From: an uncultured Prevotellaceae bacterium
Lineage (GTDB): Bacteria > Bacteroidota > Bacteroidia > Bacteroidales > UBA932
Length of the DNA: 64,000 bases
Direction: 5' to 3'
Assembly (NCBI GenBank): GCA_947166905.1
Contig: CAMVFZ010000004.1
Location: 62,001 to 126,000, forward strand
Shown: in pieces, positions 37,901-45,295 of the stretch
Position numbering within the stretch: position 1 is the first letter of the stretch
Layout: every line of letters begins with the position of its first letter
Position numbers and translations under genes: made by a program
The notes under the pieces: model-generated
The model's database searches: none
What the model saw: the letters and a program-made list of their open reading frames with translations, nothing else
Told to the model about the DNA's origin: nothing

Positions 37901-37986
37901 ACAATGGCGGTAGCGCATTCAAGTACCTCGATGGTGCGGGAGTAAAAAGGAACAACGTTGGCTTTATCTTTAAAACCAGACTGTAG
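34948..37986 (+). CDS. Large outer-membrane protein with gluzincin-like HExxH motif, propeller-like middle and barrel-like C-terminus
   Basis: A 1012-residue exported protein (signal peptide 1-20, ending ARAQ). The N-terminal part (about 40-290) has HENRH at 129-133 in WVQELAIHENRHVAQLQ and E171 in YWLAEGDAVAAET, the spacing of a gluzincin zinc peptidase (HExxH plus a downstream glutamate), like peptidase MA domains. The middle (about 295-610) has repeated short blades such as GPDGQIAVTEYP and DGKELTIRP, suggesting a TolB/DPP4-like propeller. The C-terminus (about 640-1012) is beta-rich and ends NNVGFIFKTRL, like a surface-antigen barrel. Proteolysis is inferred from the motif only. Confidence 0.62.
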   Translation: MRKLFLAAILVFATIIGARAQFYLAGDDPGHLKWNYIRTPNYKVIYPRGLDSLAVVYARALETNRPRVALSAGYLPGQTYWGATPVVLHAYTPYSNGSVAWAPMRMDLYTLPEAYGPETMPWVQELAIHENRHVAQLQFGADGILKPFTWIFGEAATGLFAGIYPSYWLAEGDAVAAETALSGFGRGRSSDFMAYYMTAFDKGDYRNWEKWRWGSWKRYAPNHYALGYMTVAGGRYLYNDPLFTADYLHLAANRPLKPTKVRAWFKDRSGKSFDAAFKDIMESFHSQWEASAAARGPFDDPSLTSAKPKWYTSYSNMAFAADGTLYAVKSSFVSAAALVRITPDGKELTIRPFSSQTSPLATDGDKLWFTETIVDKRWTLAGESNLRVLENGTLRTVTTGKRYYNPAIGPDGQIAVTEYPAEGGSRIVILDHNGNVSRYYDAPDGVQIVESAWAGNRLFVSAIEDEGFELAEIQPKYGLQHVLPGGHCKINHLKSYNGELYFICDKNGVGEVYKYHVPDGVFTQLTNTKYGVTDFAINDKDLYYSARMYEGELLCKAPLRQLKPRPASASEYYTYAVADTLSAQEKRLAEAAGVDLDAEWEGEISAPKKYSKLLNAIRIHSWVPLSIDYDAVSSISADDSYQSLKAGATVLFQNTLGTLSGLASYAHRFGDIMPSEGRNIFHLNLTYTGLYPVIEGSLEVGDRKAIQYNRRRIVTKDMAIERLGGSYLDQPLVDAEVRMYIPFNFSSGGWNRGFIPQVRYVATNDRYNRSVAMLTAGTVSGDFISRELFSGVEHGDNVLMQSLYLSARGYITRPVAHSQVYPSLGVGAELGYHWRVGLKDIYSPQLYGYIYGYLPGLAPEQGLRLSALYQHQYGALRSENAVKTRPRGMAKDYVNNFLALYAPDQLRLTADYAIPFWLGDISALSPLAYIKNFIFTPHADYTFLKYSNGLSGNGGLLSVGADFTVSLANLLWFPFDCEVGLSWSYNGGSAFKYLDGAGVKRNNVGFIFKTRL

Positions 37987-38027
37987 AAGGAAAAATATTG
38001 GTATATTTGTATAACTGAAGTCGCAGA

Positions 38028-38975
38028 ATGAAAAGATTATTGCCGATAGTCATTATTTGCCTGCTTTGCGGGTGTCGCGGCGGATCCGGAAACTCTGGAT
38101 CCCCTGCCGTTTCCGCTGCCGGAGAAGGCTTTCCGATGGTAGACGTTCCCGGCGTAATTGCCACCCCTCAGGACAGGGTGGACTACATGGTAGAGCACTT
38201 CTGGGACAGGTTTGCCCTGCTGTCGGGCCAGACGGATTCGGTAACCGTAAAGGGCTTGCCGTCGGCGGAAGTAGAAGAGAAGTTCGGCTTCTGGGCTACG
38301 CTTCTTAAGGCAGCATCGGCCCCTGCAATGGAAAAGGCCGTGAATGGTGCGGTAGATGCCGCCAGGTCGGATAGCACCGCCGTCTATGGCAAGTTCATGG
38401 AATTTGCGGACAAGTATCTGTACGACCCCAACTCCCCCAACAGGAACGAGGAAGCCTACCTGACGTTGCTGGGCAAGGCTCTTACCGGCCCCCTGCCGGA
38501 CGAGTCCATGCGCCAGCGCTACGAGTATTGCGTTACCCAGTGCTCGCTTAACAGGATTGGCCAGGCGGCATCGGACTTCAAATTCATTACCCCGGAGGGT
38601 AAAATAATGCGGCTCTACGATGTTGAGGCCCCGGTTATTCTGCTTATCTTCAGTAATCCTGGCTGCCCGATGTGTGCCATTTACCAGGAAAACCTGCAAA
38701 AGGACGCTCCCCTGCGCGATATGCTTAAGAAAGGCTCCTTCAAGGTTGTAAACATTTATCCGGACGACGACGTTGAGGCCTGGGAGAACTACGTGCGCAC
38801 TTACCCTACGGAGTGGCTCTGCGGCCGCGACCATCTGGGCCAGCTCTTTGGCGGCGGCCTTTATTCGTTGCGTGCTATCCCCTCTCTTTACCTTCTGGAC
38901 AAGGACAAGAAGGTCATTTTGAAGGACGCTTCTTACGAAGAAGTAGAAATGAAACTATATGATTTATTATTCTAA
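38028..38975 (+). CDS. DUF5106/thioredoxin-like lipoprotein
   Basis: A 315-residue lipoprotein (lipobox LCGC, C16). An N-terminal helical domain (about 45-180) resembles DUF5106, and a C-terminal thioredoxin-like fold (about 180-315) carries the redox motif C213-P-M-C216 in FSNPGCPMCAIYQ, with the cis-proline region IPSLYLLDKDKKVI downstream. Such lipoproteins are common in Bacteroidota envelopes and are thought to act in disulfide or oxidative-stress chemistry at the outer membrane. It lies 41 bases after the OM metallopeptidase-like gene; a maturation link between them is speculative. Confidence 0.75.
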   Translation: MKRLLPIVIICLLCGCRGGSGNSGSPAVSAAGEGFPMVDVPGVIATPQDRVDYMVEHFWDRFALLSGQTDSVTVKGLPSAEVEEKFGFWATLLKAASAPAMEKAVNGAVDAARSDSTAVYGKFMEFADKYLYDPNSPNRNEEAYLTLLGKALTGPLPDESMRQRYEYCVTQCSLNRIGQAASDFKFITPEGKIMRLYDVEAPVILLIFSNPGCPMCAIYQENLQKDAPLRDMLKKGSFKVVNIYPDDDVEAWENYVRTYPTEWLCGRDHLGQLFGGGLYSLRAIPSLYLLDKDKKVILKDASYEEVEMKLYDLLF

Positions 38976-38979
38976 GGAT

Positions 38980-39987
38980 ATGAAGGAAATACTCAAATAC
39001 AAGCTTACCGCAGCCGATGGCTCCTATGTAGAACTCTCTTCCCTGGGCGCAGCCATCGTCTCCGTCGTTGTTCCTGACCGTGACGGCGTATTGGCCGATG
39101 TTGTCCTGGGCTACCCTACCGACGAAGCCTATATGGCCGATGGCCCCTGCGCCGGCAAATGCCCCGGTCGCTATGCCAACCGCATTGCCAAAGGCAAGTT
39201 TACCCTTGACGGAGTAGAGTACACCCTGCCCGTTAACAACGGTCCCAATCATCTGCACGGCGGCCCCGATGGCTTCCAGAATAAAGTTTGGGACAGCCGC
39301 AAGGATGGCGACGCCGTTGAGTTCATGTATTTCTCAGAGGCTGGCGAGGCCGGATATCCCGGTAACCTTAAGGTGACCGCCCGCTACGAATGGGGTGACG
39401 ACCATGCCTTGAAGCTTACCTTTACTGCCATTGCCGATGCTCCTACGGTCCTGAACCTTACAAATCACGCCTACTTCAACCTGTCAGGTTTTAAGGAGAA
39501 CGTGCTTGGTCACGAGCTCTGCCTGGCAGCATCGGAATACCTGCCTACGGACGACACTTTGATTCCCCTTGGCGATTCTGAGCCCGTTGCCGGCACACCG
39601 ATGGATTTTGTGAATCCCAAGCCTATCGGCCGGGATATCAAGGCGGACTTCCCTGCCCTGAATTATGGCAAGGGTTACGACAATTGTTTTGTAATTGACG
39701 ATTATACTCCGGGCCAGCTTGTACAGGCTGCAGAGCTTTACTGCCCTTCTTCCGGCCGCGTGCTGACTGTGTTCACAACCCAGCCGGGCGTGCAGGTTTA
39801 CACCGGGAACTGGCTTGAGGGCTGCCCCGCCGGCAAGAACGGCATTACTTACCACGATTACGACGCTGTGGCCATAGAGTGCCAGCACTTCCCGGATAGC
39901 CCCAATCATCCGGACTATCCTTCAACCGAGCTGCGTCCCGGCGAGGTCTTCAATGAGGCCATTGTTTTTGAATTCTCAACCAAATAG
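38980..39987 (+). CDS. galM: Aldose 1-epimerase (galactose mutarotase)
   Basis: Interconverts the alpha and beta anomers of galactose and glucose, feeding galactokinase. Motifs include [31 protein letters not shown] (substrate histidine), [11 protein letters not shown] (catalytic histidine, about residue 170) and the glutamate stretch [19 protein letters not shown]. The 335-residue length fits. An ATG at 38959 would overlap the previous gene; the one at 38980 begins the conserved KEILKYKL and is preferred. It shares a gene run with galK. Confidence 0.93.
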   Translation: MKEILKYKLTAADGSYVELSSLGAAIVSVVVPDRDGVLADVVLGYPTDEAYMADGPCAGKCPGRYANRIAKGKFTLDGVEYTLPVNNGPNHLHGGPDGFQNKVWDSRKDGDAVEFMYFSEAGEAGYPGNLKVTARYEWGDDHALKLTFTAIADAPTVLNLTNHAYFNLSGFKENVLGHELCLAASEYLPTDDTLIPLGDSEPVAGTPMDFVNPKPIGRDIKADFPALNYGKGYDNCFVIDDYTPGQLVQAAELYCPSSGRVLTVFTTQPGVQVYTGNWLEGCPAGKNGITYHDYDAVAIECQHFPDSPNHPDYPSTELRPGEVFNEAIVFEFSTK

Positions 39988-39998
39988 CTTTTGCGCGG

Positions 39999-40793
39999 AT
40001 GAAACAGTATCTTGATCTTCTTCAGGAAATAATGGATAAGGGTGCCATCAAGCATGATCGCACCGGAGTGGGCACAAAAAGTATCTTCGGCCACCAGATG
40101 CGCTTTAATCTGTCCGATGGCTTTCCCCTGCTTACTACAAAGAAAGTTCACCTGAAATCTATAATCTACGAGCTCCTGTGGTTCATTGCTGGCGATACCA
40201 ACGTGAAGTATCTCCAGGATCACGGCGTTACCATTTGGGACGAATGGGCCGGTCCCGACGGTGAGCTGGGACCTGTTTACGGTCATCAGTGGCGCAGTTG
40301 GAATTCCGCCTCCGGCAAGGCTGTAGACCAGCTTTCGCAGGTTATAGAGACAATCAAGAAGAATCCGGATTCACGCCGTATGCTGGTTACCGCCTGGAAC
40401 CCTTCAGAGGTTGACCAGATGGCCCTGCCGCCCTGCCACTGCCTCTTCCAGTTCTATGTGGCCGACGGCAAACTAAGCTGCCAGCTTTACCAGCGTAGCG
40501 CGGACACCTTCCTGGGCGTGCCGTTCAATATCGCATCCTATGCGCTTCTTACTATGATGATTGCCCAGGTCTGCGGCCTGCAGCCGGGCGACTTCGTGCA
40601 TACTACGGGTGATACTCACCTGTACCTTAACCACATGGATCAGGTTCGCGAGCAGCTTTCCCGCACGCCTCGTGCCCTGCCCAAGATGCATCTTAATCCG
40701 GACGTTAAGTCTATCTTTGATTTCAAGTACGAAGACTTCACCCTAGAAGGCTACGATCCCTGGCCTACAATTAAGGCTCCGGTGGCTGTCTAA
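39999..40793 (+). CDS. thyA: Thymidylate synthase
   Basis: Methylates dUMP to dTMP with methylenetetrahydrofolate, leaving dihydrofolate. The classic motifs are present: [28 protein letters not shown], the catalytic cysteine in [10 protein letters not shown] (about residue 146), [17 protein letters not shown] and the C-terminal IKAPVAV. The 264-residue length is exactly that of the bacterial enzyme. It converges on folA, which regenerates the folate; the pair is split only by a terminator. Confidence 0.97.
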   Translation: MKQYLDLLQEIMDKGAIKHDRTGVGTKSIFGHQMRFNLSDGFPLLTTKKVHLKSIIYELLWFIAGDTNVKYLQDHGVTIWDEWAGPDGELGPVYGHQWRSWNSASGKAVDQLSQVIETIKKNPDSRRMLVTAWNPSEVDQMALPPCHCLFQFYVADGKLSCQLYQRSADTFLGVPFNIASYALLTMMIAQVCGLQPGDFVHTTGDTHLYLNHMDQVREQLSRTPRALPKMHLNPDVKSIFDFKYEDFTLEGYDPWPTIKAPVAV

Positions 40794-40807
40794 CGACAGC
40801 CATTTTT
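40783..40807 (+). terminator. Intrinsic terminator after thyA
   Basis: TGGCTGTC (40783-40790) pairs with GACAGCCA (40795-40802) around TAAC, followed by TTTTT. The stem includes the last thyA codons and the stop is in the loop. Confidence 0.75.
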
Positions 40808-40840
40808 GTCAATTTACCGGGGACCGTATCCCCCGGCCGA

Positions 40841-41338
40841 TTAGCGGCGGGCGTAGCGGACGAACTGGAAGTCGATGTCGTTTTCGACGTCGTGACGGAG
40901 GTCAGACTTCCAGACGGGGGTCCAGACTTCTGGAGAGATTTCCGGGAAGAAGGCGTCGGCATCCGGAGCGCTGGCGTGAACGTGCGTAATATACAGGGTA
41001 TCAGCAGATTGCATAGCCTCTGCATAGGTGTAGGCTCCGCCTATTACAAAGCACTTGGCCGCACCTGTAGCCTCAGCTGCCTTATAAGCAGCCTCCAGGG
41101 AATCTACGATAACGATTCCTTCCGGAGCATCGGGCCACGGGAAGATGGAAATCACAATATTGGTGCGCTTGGGTAGCGGACGGCCGATAGACTTGAAGGT
41201 CATGAAGCCCATGATGACAGGGCTTCCGGAAGTGGTTTCCTTGAAGTACTTAAGGTCGTCTGCCAGATGCCAGAGAAGCTCGTTTTTGCGGCCGATGGCG
41301 TTACCGTTTGCTACTGCAACAATGATTGATTTTTCCAT
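40841..41338 (-). CDS. folA: Dihydrofolate reductase
   Basis: Reduces dihydrofolate with NADPH, regenerating the cofactor spent by ThyA. The start IIVAVANGNAIGRKNELLWHLADD carries the active-site tryptophan and acidic residue; MGFMTFKSIGRPLPKRTNIVIS and CFVIGGAYTYAEAM are the NADPH-binding stretches. The 165-residue length is typical. It ends 47 bases from thyA, facing it, and starts only two bases after the mutS stop, so mutS and folA form an operon. Confidence 0.95.
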   Translation of the reverse strand: MEKSIIVAVANGNAIGRKNELLWHLADDLKYFKETTSGSPVIMGFMTFKSIGRPLPKRTNIVISIFPWPDAPEGIVIVDSLEAAYKAAEATGAAKCFVIGGAYTYAEAMQSADTLYITHVHASAPDADAFFPEISPEVWTPVWKSDLRHDVENDIDFQFVRYARR

Positions 41339-41343
41339 ATCTC

Positions 41344-43929
41344 TTAAAGTCCTAATTCTTTTTTAAGGTCCCGGAGCAGGTCAAAAGCCTGCAGCGGAGT
41401 CATATTGTTGAGGTCTGCCTTACGCAACTGGTCTCGCAGCGAGTTGAGCGCAGGATCGTCCAACTGGAACAGCGATAGCTGCACCGGCTTGCCCGCACCC
41501 TGCCTCTGGCTGGCTTCCTCTGCGTCCTTAGCCTCCAGAACAGACAGAGTCTTTTCTGCCATCGACAGTACTTCACGCGGCATTCCGGCCATCCTGGCAA
41601 CGTGAATACCAAAACTATGCGCTGTGCCACCCGGCTCAAGTTTGCGCAGGAAGATAATCTGCTTGCCAGACTCCTTCACGGCCACATGGAAGTTGCGCAC
41701 GCGGGCGTAAAGCTCTTCAAGATCGTTCAGCTCATGGTAATGGGTAGCGAACAAGGTCTTTGCCCGATGCCCGTACTCATGAATATATTCCACAATTGCG
41801 CGAGCTATGGACATACCGTCGTAAGTGGATGTTCCGCGTCCGATCTCGTCCAAAATCACCAGCGACCTGGGGCTAAGGTTGTGCAGAATCATCGAGGTCT
41901 CCAGCATCTCCACCATAAATGTTGATTCGCCACGGGATATATTGTCCGACGCCCCCACGCGGGTAAATATCTTGTCAAAGATACCAATATTGGCCGATGC
42001 CGCCGGGACATAGCTTCCTACCTGGGCCATCAGCACTATCAGGGCGGTTTGGCGCAGTAGCGCGGACTTACCTGACATGTTCGGACCGGTAAGTATCATA
42101 ATCTGCTGCGCGGTACGGTCCAGGAAAACATCGTTGGGGATGTACTCCTCGCCCTTTTTCATCAGGGTTTCAATAACCGGATGGCGGCCGGCCTTGATGT
42201 CCAGCGAATCGCCGTCGTTTACCTGCGGACGGCAGTAGTTATTCTCTATCGCAAGGTCTGCAAACCCTGCCAGTACGTCTACTTTTGCGATGATGCGGGC
42301 GTTGGCCTGGATGGTCTGCACCCACTTCTGGATATCGGCCACCAGAGAAGCATAAATACGGCTTTCAATGGCGTAGATGCGCTCTTCCGCCCCAAGAATC
42401 GTCTCTTCATATTGCTTCAGCTCTGGGGTAATATAGCGCTCCGCAGACACCAGAGTCTGCTTGCGGATCCACTCCGGAGGGACCTTGTCCTTGTAAGTAT
42501 TGCGGACCTCGAAGTAATAGCCAAAGACATTGTTGAAGCTTATCCTTAGCGAGGCTATTCCCGTGCGCTCACTCTCCTTCTGCTGCAATTCAAGCAGGTA
42601 CTCTTTGCTGCCACGGGATATATGTCGCAGATTGTCCAGCTCTTCGTCTACCCCGGCGGCAATTATATCCCCTTTGCCGATGACTGCCGCAGGCTCTTCC
42701 ATAAGCGTCCTGCCGATGGCGTCGATAAGAGGCGTGCAGTCCTTTAGGGGCTCCACGAGCTTTTCCAGGGCAGAATAAGCGGTGCAGATTTCCTTTATTG
42801 GAATAATTCCGTTAAGGCCGCGACCCAGCTGGATAACCTCTCGCGGCGCAATCTTGCCGGCCGCAGCGCGGGAAACTATGCGCTCCAGGTCTCCCAGATC
42901 GCCGATGCGTTTACGGACATCGGCCAGTACATCATCGGCCTTGACAAAGGCCTCTATGGCATTGTAGCGGAGGTCCAGCTCCGGGATATCCATGATGGGC
43001 AGGGCAAGCCAGCTACGCAGCAGTCGGGAGCCCATGGGGCTGGTGCAATGATCCATCACATCCAGCAGCGAGGCGCCGTCGGACTGGAAAATTTCCAGGT
43101 TGCGCATGGTGAATTTGTCCATCCATACGAAGCGGCCCTCGTCTATGCGGGAAAGTGAGCAAATGTTGCCAAGTCCAATGTGATGCGTCTGCTCAAGATA
43201 TACCATCAGGGCACCGGCGGCGCAGATACCAAGCGGGTAATTATCAATACCATAGCCCTTCAGGTTGTCTACTCCAAGCTGGCGGCAGAGGCGTTCGCGG
43301 GAAGTGTCCAGCACAAAGGCCCATTCGTCCAGCGTGGTAATGTAGCCGGCATCCGGATAAGTGGCGCGTACCTTCTTTTCAAAGGCGCGGGAAGTGATAA
43401 TCTCCTTGGGTTTGAGGGATGATATCAGCGTGCCGATGAATTCTTCCGAGCCCTCTGTGAGCTGGAAGGTACCGGTGGACACATCCAGAAAGGCCGCTCC
43501 TGTGCGGTCCTTGCTGAAGACTATGCCGGCCAGGAAGTTATACTCCTTCTGCTCCAGCATCGTTTCCCCGAAGGCTACACCCGGCGTAACTATCTCTGTT
43601 ATACCTCTTTTTACAAGCTTGCGGCCTGTAAGGGCGGGGTCTTCAAGCTGGTCGCAGACGGCTGCTTTGTAGCCGGCGCGGACCAGTTTTGGCAGATAAA
43701 CCTCCAGGGCGTGATGGGGGAAGCCGGCCATTGCGATATGGCCTTTGTCTCCGTTGCTCTTCTTGGTCAAGACCAGACCAAGGACTTTGCTGGCAATCAT
43801 GGCATCGTCGGAATAAGTCTCATAAAAGTCGCCGACGCGATACAAAAGTATCGCCTCCGGGTTCTGAGCCTTGACCTCGAAAAACTGTTTGATTAGCGGG
43901 GTATCTTCCGCTATCTTCTTGTTTGCCAT
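41344..43929 (-). CDS. mutS: DNA mismatch repair protein MutS
   Basis: Recognises base mismatches and small loops and starts repair with MutL. The mismatch-reading F-x-E motif is in YRVGDFYETYS near residue 40. Walker A is LTGPNMSGKSALLRQ (about 615), Walker B is VILDEIGRGTSTYDG, and the helix-turn-helix dimer region includes HVARMAGMPREVL. I use the ATG at 43929 (861 residues, conserved MANKKIAEDTPLIKQ); a start at 43965 would add 12 residues overlapping the promoter. It is divergent from the glycosyltransferase gene. mutL is not in the window. Confidence 0.96.
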   Translation of the reverse strand: MANKKIAEDTPLIKQFFEVKAQNPEAILLYRVGDFYETYSDDAMIASKVLGLVLTKKSNGDKGHIAMAGFPHHALEVYLPKLVRAGYKAAVCDQLEDPALTGRKLVKRGITEIVTPGVAFGETMLEQKEYNFLAGIVFSKDRTGAAFLDVSTGTFQLTEGSEEFIGTLISSLKPKEIITSRAFEKKVRATYPDAGYITTLDEWAFVLDTSRERLCRQLGVDNLKGYGIDNYPLGICAAGALMVYLEQTHHIGLGNICSLSRIDEGRFVWMDKFTMRNLEIFQSDGASLLDVMDHCTSPMGSRLLRSWLALPIMDIPELDLRYNAIEAFVKADDVLADVRKRIGDLGDLERIVSRAAAGKIAPREVIQLGRGLNGIIPIKEICTAYSALEKLVEPLKDCTPLIDAIGRTLMEEPAAVIGKGDIIAAGVDEELDNLRHISRGSKEYLLELQQKESERTGIASLRISFNNVFGYYFEVRNTYKDKVPPEWIRKQTLVSAERYITPELKQYEETILGAEERIYAIESRIYASLVADIQKWVQTIQANARIIAKVDVLAGFADLAIENNYCRPQVNDGDSLDIKAGRHPVIETLMKKGEEYIPNDVFLDRTAQQIMILTGPNMSGKSALLRQTALIVLMAQVGSYVPAASANIGIFDKIFTRVGASDNISRGESTFMVEMLETSMILHNLSPRSLVILDEIGRGTSTYDGMSIARAIVEYIHEYGHRAKTLFATHYHELNDLEELYARVRNFHVAVKESGKQIIFLRKLEPGGTAHSFGIHVARMAGMPREVLSMAEKTLSVLEAKDAEEASQRQGAGKPVQLSLFQLDDPALNSLRDQLRKADLNNMTPLQAFDLLRDLKKELGL

Positions 43930-43962
43930 AACTATTCTGATTCTGCCTGTTAGCCAGTCTTG

Positions 43963-43992
43963 CAAATATAAACATATTTTTTCGTACTTTTG
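43963..43992. promoter_or_regulatory. Divergent promoter region for mutS (-) and the GT4 gene (+)
   Basis: Minus strand: TATATTTG (43963-43970), 33 bases before mutS. Plus strand: TACTTTTG (43985-43992), with TTG at 43960-43962 as a distant -33 element, ending seven bases before the ATG at 44000. The plus-strand transcript would be almost leaderless. The two -7 boxes are 14 bases apart, so the promoters probably compete. Confidence 0.45.
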
Positions 43993-43999
43993 TACGTTT

Positions 44000-45295
44000 A
44001 TGAAGAGGGTTCTGGTAATATCGTATTACTGGCCGCCGGCAGGCGGAAGCGGCGTTCAAAGGTGGGTAAAGTTCAGCAAATACCTGCCGGGGAACGGCTG
44101 GCAACCGGTAATCTATACCCCGGAGAACCCGGAGATGCAATCAGTAGACCATACCCTTGAGGCCGATATCCCTGCAGATGTAGAGGTTGTAAAACGCCCG
44201 ATTACAGAGATTTACAGCATTTATCGCCGGCTTACCGGGAAGTCTGCCAGCCAGGCCCAGGTAAACATGGTTAACGCCCAGGGCAAAAGCTGGAAACAGC
44301 GTCTGATGATGGCAATTCGCGGCCGTTTCTTTGTGCCGGATCCGCGAGTCAGCTGGGTAAAACCCTCGGTAAAGTTTTTGAAAAAATATCTTCAGGAGCA
44401 TCCTGTAGACGCTATTGTAAGTACCGGCCCGCCGCACTCCATGCATCTTATCGCTCAGGGTGTGGCCCGCGCCACCGGTATTCCGTGGGTGGCCGATTTC
44501 AGGGACCCGTGGACCAAAATTTTCTATTTCAAGCATCTTGGCTTGTCAGAGCGCACTGTCCGCAAGCATCAGAAGCTGGAGCAGTCCGTGTTGGACGATG
44601 CAACCGTAGTAGTTGCCGTTTCCCCTTTGGTACAGGAAGAGTTCCGCACAATGACAAAAACGCCTGTTGAGCTTATTACCAACGGCTTTGACCCGGACGA
44701 CTTCGCAGCTGCCGACGGCATAATAGAAGACGGCTTCTTCAACATGACTCATACCGGTCAGTTCGCGGCCGATGGTAACCCGGACCTCCTCTGGGAGGTT
44801 CTGGCAGAAAAGTGCCGGGAGGACGCCCGTTTTGCCGGGATGCTGCGCATCCGCCTTGCGGGGAAAACTGATTACCAGATAGTTGAATCAATAAAGACTG
44901 CCGGCCTGGAGATGAACCTTGTAGACCTTGGCTATGTGAACCACGAGTCCGCTGTGCGCGAGCAGTCAGGAGCCAGCGTGCTGCTTCTGCCGCTTCGCAA
45001 GGAACCGGAGTACCGGGCAACCCTTCCGGGCAAACTCTTTGAATACCTTGGTGCCAGGAAGCCCATTCTGGGCATAGGCCAGACCGACGGAGCCATGGCG
45101 CGCGTTGTGGCCGATGCCGGTGCGGGACTCACTGTGGGCTGGGAAGACAAAGCCGGCCTGCGGAGCTTTGTGGACGCGGCTTGGGAGGCCTTCCTTAAGG
45201 GAGAAAGCCTGTACTCTGGTACAAACATTGAGAAGTATTCCAGAATAGAGACCGCCAGATCGATGGCGACTCTCTTGAACAAAATATCCAGATAA
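44000..45295 (+). CDS. Glycosyltransferase, family 4-like
   Basis: A 431-residue GT-B-fold transferase. The N-terminus VISYYWPPAGGSGVQRWVK is typical of GT4 enzymes in Bacteroidota, and WVADFRDPW marks the N-lobe acceptor region. The C-lobe has ELITNGFDPDDF, YLGYVNHE-like text (VDLGYVNHESAV) and PLPGKLFEYLGARKPIL in the form TLPGKLFEYLGARKPIL, the nucleotide-sugar site. I use the ATG at 44000, since the upstream in-frame codons lie inside mutS and the promoter. Its stop overlaps the YfhO gene start by one base (TAATG). Probably builds a surface glycan; donor and acceptor are unknown. Confidence 0.85.
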   Translation: MKRVLVISYYWPPAGGSGVQRWVKFSKYLPGNGWQPVIYTPENPEMQSVDHTLEADIPADVEVVKRPITEIYSIYRRLTGKSASQAQVNMVNAQGKSWKQRLMMAIRGRFFVPDPRVSWVKPSVKFLKKYLQEHPVDAIVSTGPPHSMHLIAQGVARATGIPWVADFRDPWTKIFYFKHLGLSERTVRKHQKLEQSVLDDATVVVAVSPLVQEEFRTMTKTPVELITNGFDPDDFAAADGIIEDGFFNMTHTGQFAADGNPDLLWEVLAEKCREDARFAGMLRIRLAGKTDYQIVESIKTAGLEMNLVDLGYVNHESAVREQSGASVLLLPLRKEPEYRATLPGKLFEYLGARKPILGIGQTDGAMARVVADAGAGLTVGWEDKAGLRSFVDAAWEAFLKGESLYSGTNIEKYSRIETARSMATLLNKISR

